Made by a program: the position numbers and the translations under genes. Source: an uncultured Clostridia bacterium (GTDB lineage: Bacteria; Bacillota; Clostridia; TANB77; CAG-508). Taken from it: DNA of 8,338 bases. How positions within the stretch are numbered: the stretch's first letter is position 1; every line of letters starts with the position of its first letter. A model generated the notes under the pieces. It was not told the DNA's origin, did no database searches, and saw nothing but the letters and a program-made list of their open reading frames with translations. The DNA lies in the NCBI GenBank assembly GCA_948745425.1, contig CAPZDM010000064.1:1-8338 (forward strand), in the 5' to 3' direction. Shown here piece after piece: positions 1 through 4,203 of the stretch.

Positions 1-49
1 TTGGGTATCTTATTTTTTATATTTTTATTTTCCCCGAATATATTTTACA

Positions 50-268
50 CTAACTCATCCAATAATCTAAATAATCTGAATATGACATTGTACTTGGAAC
101 AAAATTATGTCCTGTTTGCATATATTCATTATATGCTATAGTACCTGCTTTTTCTGCCTCTGCTTTTGTTTTAAATCCAGATTTTGTAACTCTTTTCCTT
201 TTTCCATCAATAGGTGCAATATCATATTGATATTGATAAACCTTTCCTCTTTTTCTAACACTAATCAT
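50..268 (-). pseudogene. Truncated tyrosine-recombinase (integrase) gene, arm-DNA-binding domain only
   Basis: The 72-residue product is the N-terminal AP2-like arm-DNA-binding domain of Tn916/ICE/phage-type integrases. It starts MISVRKRGKVYQYQYDI, continues with the typical GKRKRVTKSGFKTKAEAEKA segment, and ends at SYSDYLDYWM, where the SAM-like core-binding domain should begin. A full integrase is about 370-400 residues, so the core-binding and catalytic domains (Arg, His, Tyr residues) are missing. The frame stops at TAG (50-52), and the 49 bases beyond it encode nothing integrase-like that I can recognise. The ATG at 266-268 has a good ribosome site (GGAAGG) about 9 bases upstream, and a hairpin at 309-335 separates it from the preceding sequence. 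The family is clear from sequence pattern. Loss of recombinase function is inferred from the missing domains. A stand-alone arm-binding peptide is possible but less likely. Confidence 0.82.
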
Positions 269-299
269 AACTTTTTACCTTCCAAAATTTATTTGGTAA

Positions 300-335
300 A
301 TAAAAATCAAGCTAACACTTTTTATATGTTAGCTT
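300..335 (-). terminator. Candidate intrinsic terminator upstream of the integrase fragment
   Basis: A perfect 9-bp stem (309-317 paired with 327-335, AAGCTAACA) with a 9-base loop is followed on the minus strand by a T-rich run (GATTTTTATTT). It lies about 40 bases upstream of the integrase fragment start, so it would end transcripts arriving from the toxN/SEC-C side. T runs also exist on the plus side (TTTT), so it may act in both directions. Confidence 0.55.
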
Positions 336-358
336 TTAGTTATAATATTTGTATTCAA

Positions 359-380
359 TTTGTCGCCAGTTTTGTCGCCA
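359..380. repeat. Direct-repeat pair TTTGTCGCCA x2, possible integrase arm site
   Basis: Two exact copies of TTTGTCGCCA start 12 bases apart (359 and 371). Short direct repeats about one helical turn apart are the usual form of arm-type sites bound by the N-terminal domain of tyrosine integrases, and such a domain is encoded just beside them. The core GCCA/TGGC is shared, in inverted orientation, with the pair at 428-449. Confidence 0.5.
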
Positions 381-427
381 AGATAAAATTTAGTATTTTC
401 AATGGTTTTAGAGTTTTTTGTTTAGTG

Positions 428-449
428 TGGCAACAATTTGGCAACAATT
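428..449. repeat. Direct-repeat pair TGGCAACAATT x2, possible integrase arm site
   Basis: Two exact, abutting 11-base copies of TGGCAACAATT (428-438 and 439-449). On the opposite strand the core reads TTGTTGCCA, close to the TTGTCGCCA of the pair at 359-380, so the two pairs form an inverted arrangement of the same word. The 11-base period matches one helical turn. Confidence 0.5.
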
Positions 450-500
450 CCTGTTTTTTACCACCTTTTTGCAATCTTTCAATCTCTACAATCCTTGATA

Positions 501-620
501 TTACTGATTTCTTCCACAACAATTCTTATATTTCTTCCCACTTCCACATGAAGACTTTATTTCTGTATTATCAATACTATAAATACTATCTATACTAATA
601 ATATCACGGATTATAGCCAT
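501..620 (-). CDS. 39-codon frame ending in a SEC-C zinc motif, a copy of the SecA tail
   Basis: The frame runs from ATG (618-620) to TAA (501-503) and ends CGSGKKYKNCCGRNQ. This is the SEC-C zinc-binding motif (CxCx8CC type, here with the first Cys replaced: SSCGSG against DPCPCGSG). It is nearly the same as the C-terminus of SecA in this window. Over 42 bases (507-548 against 4210-4251) 39 are identical, and the three differences are silent third-position changes. The stop follows at the same point (NQ-stop against NE-stop). The first 24 residues (MAIIRDIISIDSIYS...) are low-complexity and unfamiliar. There is no ribosome site, and an in-frame stop directly precedes the ATG. It is probably the remnant or element-borne copy of a gene tail. 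A small real SEC-C peptide, or the end of a decayed SEC-C gene, remains possible. Confidence 0.45.
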   Translation of the reverse strand: MAIIRDIISIDSIYSIDNTEIKSSCGSGKKYKNCCGRNQ

Positions 621-628
621 TTATATTT

Positions 629-656
629 ATTGTATTATTAGTATTATTTTTGTCTA
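629..656 (-). promoter_or_regulatory. Candidate promoter facing the SEC-C mini-frame
   Basis: Minus-strand -35 TAGACA (651-656) and -10 TACAAT (629-634), each 5 of 6 to the sigma-A consensus, are separated by 16 bases. The expected start lies only a few bases before the ATG at 620, so the message would be leaderless or nearly so. In DNA this AT-rich such matches also arise by chance. Confidence 0.35.
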
Positions 657-671
657 TGTTTTCTTATTTTT

Positions 672-690
672 TGCAAACATAATGCAAACA
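672..690. repeat. Direct-repeat pair TGCAAACA x2 with an adjacent partial inverted copy
   Basis: TGCAAACA occurs at 672-679 and 683-690, 11 bases apart. ATGTTTAC, a partial inverted copy, follows at 691-698. The pair resembles the ones at 359-380 and 428-449 in spacing but only loosely in sequence. It could be a third integrase arm site or an unrelated protein-binding site. Confidence 0.35.
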
Positions 691-761
691 ATGTTTACAT
701 TCAATTTATGAAACTAGTATATAATAATTTTATAAAAAATACAATGCCTATATTAATTTTT

Positions 762-1289
762 TTAATTATCGTTACTTTTATATTCCTTACATTTTTCTTC
801 TAATAACTTAAAATCTACAACATTTTTTATATAAGATACATCATAATTATTAATTTTCTGATTATATATAATCTTTGCATATTTCTTTATCATTTCTTCG
901 TTTTTTTCAATAAATACAAGTTCTTTTTCTACCAAAATTTTATAATCCTTGTTTGTTTCTTTTTTAGGTTCATATAAGATTAGTTCACTATCTGGAACAG
1001 GTATCATATTACTAATTCTTAATGTTCCTTTTAAAACTGGTACATTATCGACTTCCTCATTTGATACAATTCTTACAATAGGAACAATAGATTTTCTTAT
1101 TTCATTATCTTTATAATCACTCTTTTTAGGAGATGACATTGGTATATAATAGTTCATTTCATTTATTGTTAAAACTATACCCAAATATTTTCTCATTACT
1201 TTTCTTCTATCTTCTTTATTGTCATAAACTTTATAATCAAATTGTCTTAAATAATCTATATATTCATCTGTTACTGCATATAGTTTCAT
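762..1289 (-). CDS. toxN: ToxN/AbiQ-family type III toxin endoribonuclease
   Basis: The 175-residue product fits the ToxN_toxin family in length and motifs. The N-terminus (LYAVTDEYIDYLRQFDYKVY) matches the ToxN opening, followed by YLGIVLTI, the YIPMSSPKK block and a C-terminal DFKLLEEKCKEY. Ser53 and Lys55 fall at the same positions as Ser53 and Lys55 of Pectobacterium ToxN, residues needed for its RNA cleavage, with Ser52 replacing Thr52. In the family, the toxin cuts A-rich sites in mRNA and trims its own antitoxin RNA, which then holds it in an inactive complex; many members abort phage infection. AGGAGG (1295-1300) sits 5 bases before the ATG. Directly upstream are an antitoxin repeat, a terminator and a promoter in the canonical order, which makes the assignment very secure. 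The system looks intact. Phage defence as its role here is inferred. Confidence 0.95.
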   Translation of the reverse strand: MKLYAVTDEYIDYLRQFDYKVYDNKEDRRKVMRKYLGIVLTINEMNYYIPMSSPKKSDYKDNEIRKSIVPIVRIVSNEEVDNVPVLKGTLRISNMIPVPDSELILYEPKKETNKDYKILVEKELVFIEKNEEMIKKYAKIIYNQKINNYDVSYIKNVVDFKLLEEKCKEYKSNDN

Positions 1290-1300
1290 TATTTCCTCCT

Positions 1301-1339
1301 AAAAAATATAAAAGGTAAAGACCTAGATCTCTACCTTTT
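1301..1339 (-). terminator. Terminator hairpin between antitoxin RNA and toxN
   Basis: A 12-bp stem (1328-1339 with 1310-1321, AAAAGGTAGAGA against TCTTTACCTTTT) has a 6-base loop TCTAGG and is followed by ATATTTTTT (1301-1309). One pair is G-U on the minus strand and would be an A-C mismatch on the plus strand, so the structure belongs to the minus-strand transcript. In known type III loci the terminator at this place lets most transcripts end as antitoxin, with a minority reading through into the toxin gene. Confidence 0.9.
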
Positions 1340-1381
1340 GATTTTACAGCTCCCACTTATTGGTAGGGTTCACCTGATTTT
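1340..1381 (-). ncRNA. toxI: ToxI-like RNA antitoxin with one complete 36-nt unit
   Basis: The minus strand carries AAAATC at 1376-1381 and again at 1340-1345, exactly 36 bases apart. The unit between (1346-1381) contains, in order, AGGTGA, CTACC, TAAGTG and AGCTG. These are the blocks of the 36-nt Pectobacterium ToxI repeat as I recall it (AGGTGA, CTACC, TAAGTG, AGCTAGAAA), which folds into a pseudoknot. The flanking AAAA words fit the A-rich sites that ToxN/AbiQ toxins cut. Only one complete unit is present: the second AAAATC runs straight into the terminator stem. Characterised antitoxins have more (about 5.5 repeats in ToxI, about 2.8 in AbiQ antitoxin). Presence upstream of toxN, between promoter and terminator, leaves little doubt about identity. 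Confidence 0.88.
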
Positions 1382-1388
1382 TAACTGT

Positions 1389-1411
1389 AAATAGATATTA
1401 AATATCTATTT
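1389..1411 (-). other. 5' hairpin at the head of the antitoxin transcript
   Basis: A perfect 10-bp inverted repeat (1389-1398 with 1402-1411, AAATAGATAT) with a 3-base loop lies between the -10 box and the antitoxin unit. It would form close to the 5' end of the RNA. It could protect the transcript from 5' decay or act as an operator in DNA; the sequence does not decide between these. Confidence 0.5.
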
Positions 1412-1422
1412 CTATTATATTC

Positions 1423-1452
1423 ATTATAACCCGTTTTTATGCTAATTGTCAA
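1423..1452 (-). promoter_or_regulatory. Promoter of the type III toxin-antitoxin locus
   Basis: Perfect -35 TTGACA (1447-1452) and perfect -10 TATAAT (1423-1428) with an 18-base spacer. The predicted start is about 35 bases upstream of the antitoxin unit. A strong promoter is expected, because the RNA antitoxin must be in excess over the toxin. Confidence 0.85.
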
Positions 1453-1476
1453 TCATTTTCACTAATATTTTATATG

Positions 1477-1514
1477 AAAATAAAGCTACTTCATTTCTGG
1501 AGTAACTTTATTTT
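1477..1514 (-). terminator. Candidate terminator after the PIN gene
   Basis: A 14-base stem with a single mismatch (1477-1490 with 1501-1514, AAAATAAAG-TACT) and a 10-base loop starts right after the PIN stop codon. The T-rich arm is present on both strands (TTTATTTT), so it may work in both directions. It isolates the PIN gene from the toxin-antitoxin promoter downstream. Confidence 0.6.
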
Positions 1515-1515
1515 T

Positions 1516-1938
1516 TTAAAATTCAGAAGGTTTCATTATTTTAAAGAGTGAAGTTTTCACTTCTTCAAAATCTTTATCGCCACTAATAAGAATATCAGCT
1601 TTTCCATTAATTGCTGTTTCGATAACATGAATGTCATCTTCATCTCGAATATAAATATCTAAACCTTCTATTGGTTTTGATTCTATAATTTCGAATGTTG
1701 CCTTATTTAGTATTGCCTCAAACTTTTTTCTATGTTCTTCAGTAAAACACTTCCGTTTTTTCTTTTTTCTTCGATTTCGATTATCATTTTTAAGAGTAGC
1801 TTTTATTTCAGCTAAAATGGATGTGCTTAATATAATAATAATGTCTTTATTTTGACAAATATTATTCAACCATTTGCTTATTCTTCCTTCTGTCGCTATT
1901 GCTGAGATCCAAATGTTAGTGTCTATTACAATTCGCAT
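1516..1938 (-). CDS. PIN-domain putative toxin ribonuclease (COG1569-like)
   Basis: A 140-residue single-domain protein with the PIN nuclease pattern. The first acidic residue is in VIDTNIWIS (Asp6), the conserved glutamate in ILAEIKATL (Glu44), the acidic cluster RDEDDIHVIE holds Asp99-Asp102, and the closing motif is LISGDKDF (Asp121, Asp123). PIN proteins of this kind are metal-dependent RNases, usually toxins of VapBC-like modules. A Lys/Arg-rich insert (NRRKKKKRK, about residues 55-63) between the two halves could bind RNA. GGGAGG sits 8 bases before the ATG. I find no antitoxin gene beside it: the 87 bases upstream separate it from the M20 gene, and a terminator and the type III locus lie downstream. 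It may be an orphan, controlled from elsewhere, or a non-toxin PIN RNase. Confidence 0.85.
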   Translation of the reverse strand: MRIVIDTNIWISAIATEGRISKWLNNICQNKDIIIILSTSILAEIKATLKNDNRNRRKKKKRKCFTEEHRKKFEAILNKATFEIIESKPIEGLDIYIRDEDDIHVIETAINGKADILISGDKDFEEVKTSLFKIMKPSEF

Positions 1939-2025
1939 AAATATTATTCCTCCCTATAAACTTGAAATTATTCATTGTTTAATACTACACTTTATATATT
2001 TTTTAATATATAACAAAATTAATTT

Positions 2026-3044
2026 CTACAAACATAATTCATCTATTATTTGTTTGTATTGTTTGACCAATTTGTCTAAACTTTCTATTGTAATATATTC
2101 ATTTGCTTCATGTGCATTTATTGGCCCTGTACCAAGTATGTATCTATTTTTTGACTGTATAAAACTAGCTTCTGTTATAAAATTTGTTGTTTTACTTTCT
2201 TTGCTTTCACTTATAAAAGGATTAATATCATTTACTATTTTATATTCAAATTTATACTTTCCTTGTAAATTATTTATCATTTCAAAAATCCTTATTCTAT
2301 GTTCTTCATTTATTACTCTAAAATCTATATATGTTGCACAACTATTTGGAACAATATTTATACTTTTTCCACCTTCTACTTTTCCTATATTCATAGTTGT
2401 ATAAGGAATATCAAATCTATTATCTGTTTCAAGTTTTAAGTTATTATGAAATTTTTTTAATTCTCCTAAAAACTCCATACATTGCTCTATTGCATTTATT
2501 CCATTTTCTGGATTGCTCGAGTGAGCTGATTTTCCTTTAAAATCCATTTTAAATTCTAATAAACCTTTACTTCCATTCATTATTTCATTATTAGTTGTTT
2601 CTCCTATAATCATGTTTTTAGGCATTTCCATATTTAAGCGATTTATTTCTTTTATTCCCTCAAACCCTATTTCTTCATCATAAGTAAAAAATAACTTAAT
2701 GCCATAATTTAATTTATTCCAATCTGTATCGGACACTGCTTTTAGAATCGCTGCAATACCACCTTTCATATCACAAACACCTAAACCATATAATTTATTG
2801 TCAATTTCAGTTAGTTTTAAAGGATTATATATCCAATCACTTCCACCTTGTACTGTATCAGTATGACCTAAAAATCCCAAATTGTATTTTTCCTTTATAC
2901 TCATAATTAAGCACTTAGTCTTATATTCTGTCTTAAATCCCTTTTTTCTAAAACATCTTGTATATAGTTCATTATTTTTTTATTTTCCTTATCTTTATAG
3001 GTATCAAATTGAATTAAATTTTTTAATATATCTTTTGCTTGCAT
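2026..3044 (-). pseudogene. M20-family metallo-deacylase/peptidase (ArgE/DapE-like), frameshifted
   Basis: Two adjoining frames together make one M20 enzyme of about 339 residues, a normal family length. The first (3044-2907, 45 codons) begins MQAKDILKNLIQFDTYKDKE, a typical M20 N-terminus. The second carries the catalytic core: GFLGHTDTV (zinc His and catalytic Asp), GLGVCDMKGG (bridging Asp), TYDEEIGFEG (catalytic Glu pair), SAHSSNPENGINAI in the lid domain, and GPINAHEANEYI (last zinc His). They join in an A6G3 run (2939-2947): one missing base there breaks the frame, and with it restored the text reads EKKGFKTEYKTKCLIMSIKEK. GAGGAG inside the end of the racemase gene serves as ribosome site, and only 4 bases separate that stop from this ATG, so the pair is coupled. 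The substrate (N-acyl amino acid or dipeptide) is not shown. A sequencing error or slippage rescue are alternatives to true inactivation. Confidence 0.88.
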
Positions 3045-3048
3045 ACTA

Positions 3049-3867
3049 TTACTCCTCTACAATTCCACTAATAATAGCATTTTCTATATAGTTGTTATTT
3101 CCTTCAAGTTCAATATTAATACTATATCCTGATGGTTGTACTAATTCTATTTTTTTATCTTTGTTTTTCAAATAATTATATATTGCTGTTCCTAAACTAC
3201 CACTACCACATGCCGTTTCATAAAATACTGTATCTATTTCTTTTACCCATACAATAGGATTTACTTTTATTTTTCTTATTTCCTTTTCTAATAACATTAT
3301 TCCTATAGCTTTTTCTTTGCATTTTAGCTTTGTAATCATTAATTGTTTTAATTCATTTTTAGTTTTTTCTTCATATTTATTTAATTTTTGTATATATTTT
3401 TTTGATTTTTCTTCATCTAAAACAGCAATTAAAATTCCATCAATTTTTATGCATGTAAAATCATTTTTTATTTCAATTAAATCATCTATATTCTTACCTA
3501 TATCTAATTTTACCTCTACTTTATTATCATTTAATATTCTACCTACTAATCTCTTATTTGTTCCTGATACCGAAAGTTCAACTTTTTCTTTATTTTCCTT
3601 TGAATATTCATATATAGCACACCTAGTTGCATTCATACAAAATTCTCCACCAGCCATTTCTAAACGATTTATTTTATTACTTAAAAAACCAACTTGTTCT
3701 ACTTGTGAATATTTATCCATTATCATTTTATTAATTAATTTCTTTTGATTTTTTGTATATTCATTTCCATCGATTAATGCTGTTTTGTTTCCTCCTGGAT
3801 TTAATATCTTATATTTAATCTCTCCTATAGTTCCTCCACAATCAATACTTCTTACATTCTTTTCCAT
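3049..3867 (-). CDS. DapF-fold amino-acid racemase, CntK/histidine-racemase-like
   Basis: The 272-residue protein has the two-domain diaminopimelate-epimerase fold with its two catalytic cysteines, in GGEFCMNATRC (Cys77) and ETACGSGSLGTA (Cys220). It resembles staphylococcal CntK, the histidine racemase of staphylopine synthesis, more than DapF: NPGGNKT near residues 23-29, VEQVGFL, the GEFCxNAT form of the first active site, SVSGTN, GIMLLEKE, and VFYETACGSGS. Such enzymes invert the alpha carbon by a two-base cysteine mechanism without cofactor. The residue after Cys77 is Met where family members usually have Gly. AGGTGG precedes the ATG by 9 bases. It is the first gene of an operon with the M20 gene and follows a leader with three His codons and a terminator, which hints at a histidine link. 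Substrate remains inferred; another amino acid or a DAP-like compound is possible. Confidence 0.82.
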   Translation of the reverse strand: MEKNVRSIDCGGTIGEIKYKILNPGGNKTALIDGNEYTKNQKKLINKMIMDKYSQVEQVGFLSNKINRLEMAGGEFCMNATRCAIYEYSKENKEKVELSVSGTNKRLVGRILNDNKVEVKLDIGKNIDDLIEIKNDFTCIKIDGILIAVLDEEKSKKYIQKLNKYEEKTKNELKQLMITKLKCKEKAIGIMLLEKEIRKIKVNPIVWVKEIDTVFYETACGSGSLGTAIYNYLKNKDKKIELVQPSGYSINIELEGNNNYIENAIISGIVEE

Positions 3868-3893
3868 TATAAATTACCACCTTTTAAATAAAT

Positions 3894-3960
3894 AAAAAAA
3901 TAGATATACGAAAAAACACTATTTATATTTTCCTACAAATAGTGTTTTTTAATATATCTA
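3894..3960 (-). terminator. Strong leader terminator ahead of the racemase operon
   Basis: A long hairpin: an outer 8-bp stem TAGATATA (3953-3960 with 3901-3908), a 2x2 mismatch, then a perfect 14-bp stem AAAAAACACTATTT (3937-3950 with 3911-3924) around a 12-base loop. Seven T residues (3894-3900) follow on the minus strand. It lies between the promoter at 4118-4146 and the racemase start at 3867, so it would stop the operon's transcripts unless it is bypassed. The loop holds GTAGG, which can also pair with CCTAC of the upstream hairpin. This supports a regulated attenuator over a plain terminator. Confidence 0.8.
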
Positions 3961-3965
3961 TAATT

Positions 3966-4073
3966 ATATATTTTTAAACTATCGTAGGCACAGTATTTTT
4001 AGCCTGTACCTACGCAATCTAAGCAATAGTTACAAGCTCCTACGATGATGATGTAATTGGTTTAAAAATATAT
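3966..4073 (-). promoter_or_regulatory. Structured attenuator-like leader RNA with competing hairpins
   Basis: Several pairings are possible in the minus-strand RNA: (1) a perfect 14-bp outer stem, 4060-4073 with 3966-3979; (2) an 11-bp hairpin, 4004-4014 with 3983-3993 (CGUAGGUACAG against CUGUGCCUACG), in which one pair is G-U on this strand but A-C on the other, so the RNA is read from the minus strand; (3) an 8-bp alternative, 4039-4046 (AUCGUAGG) with 3981-3988, which cannot coexist with pairing 2; (4) AACUAU 4026-4031 with 3977-3982. The outer stem and pairing 3 overlap the 17-codon leader frame, so translation there would change the fold. It matches no riboswitch I recognise. The terminator at 3894-3960 follows. 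Confidence 0.6.
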
Positions 4074-4083
4074 TTAATTTCAT
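4030..4083 (-). CDS. Candidate 17-residue leader peptide with a His-His-His run
   Basis: The frame encodes MKLNIFLNQLHHHRRSL and ends at TAA (4030-4032). Three consecutive CAT codons (4045-4053) are followed by CGT-AGG (Arg-Arg). An AAGG ribosome site lies 8 bases before the ATG, and a promoter matches about 35 bases upstream. A short peptide rich in one amino acid, placed before competing hairpins and a terminator, is the form of ribosome-mediated transcription attenuation (as with the his operon leader of enterobacteria). The next gene resembles a histidine racemase, which fits a histidine signal. That the frame is translated and that His is the signal are inferred. Arg starvation or chance are the alternatives. 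Confidence 0.55.
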   Translation of the reverse strand: MKLNIFLNQLHHHRRSL

Positions 4084-4117
4084 TTTATTTCCTTCTTCCT
4101 TTTATTCTATAATTAAG

Positions 4118-4146
4118 ATAATAGTATGTTTTCTATAAGTTGTTAA
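4118..4146 (-). promoter_or_regulatory. Promoter of the racemase/M20 operon
   Basis: -35 TTAACA (4141-4146) and -10 TATTAT (4118-4123), each one base from the sigma-A consensus, with an ideal 17-base spacer. The predicted start near 4111 gives a leader of about 240 bases that includes the His-codon frame, the competing hairpins and the terminator. Confidence 0.65.
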
Positions 4147-4173
4147 CATTTTTATGTAAATTAATCAAATTTT

Positions 4174-4195
4174 AGAGCTATGTTACCATAGCTCT
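4174..4195 (-). terminator. Hairpin after secA, probable terminator
   Basis: A perfect 9-bp stem AGAGCTATG (4174-4182 with 4187-4195) with a 4-base loop begins 9 bases after the secA stop. The T run on the minus strand is weak (CTAAAATTTGATT), while that on the plus strand is better (CTCTTTTCT), so efficiency in the secA direction is uncertain. Confidence 0.55.
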
Positions 4196-4203
4196 TTTCT
4201 TAT

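Larger units (their letters stand above)
340..720. other. Attachment-site-like, mostly non-coding stretch next to the integrase fragment
   Basis: This stretch has no ordinary gene. It holds three pairs of short direct repeats (359-380, 428-449, 672-690) and, between the second and third pairs, a copy of the secA 3' coding end (507-548). Repeat pairs on both sides of a short block copied from a chromosomal gene end is the layout expected of an attP-like site, or of the junction between two tandem elements. A second minus-strand frame stays open from about 525 to a stop at 355-357 (56 codons, containing SRIVEIERLQKGGKKQELLP). It overlaps the SEC-C frame, has no ribosome site, and I do not recognise it. 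The attachment-site role is inferred. Confidence 0.4.

Noticed and set aside
359..449. Short repeats considered as a CRISPR array
   Set aside because: The units are 10-11 bases with almost no spacers and appear only in pairs; no cas gene is present.
107..598. 163-codon plus-strand open frame rich in Phe, Cys and Ser
   Set aside because: It is the antisense of the integrase fragment and SEC-C frame, has shadow-like composition from AT-rich antisense reading, and no recognisable domain.
1917..1976. 19-codon minus-strand frame (MNNFKFIGRNNIY...) overlapping the PIN start, considered as an antitoxin
   Set aside because: No ribosome site, too short, no antitoxin-like motif, and it overlaps the PIN gene's own ribosome site.
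1990..2014. AT-only inverted repeat (ATATATT...AATATAT) after the M20 gene as a terminator
   Set aside because: The stem is 7 A-T pairs without any G-C and has no clear following T run; in such AT-rich DNA it is not distinguishable from chance.
3966..4073. Considered as a T-box riboswitch or a tRNA
   Set aside because: No T-box core sequence (AGGGTGGTACCGCG-like), no Stem I motifs, and no tRNA cloverleaf or T-loop sequence can be found on either strand.
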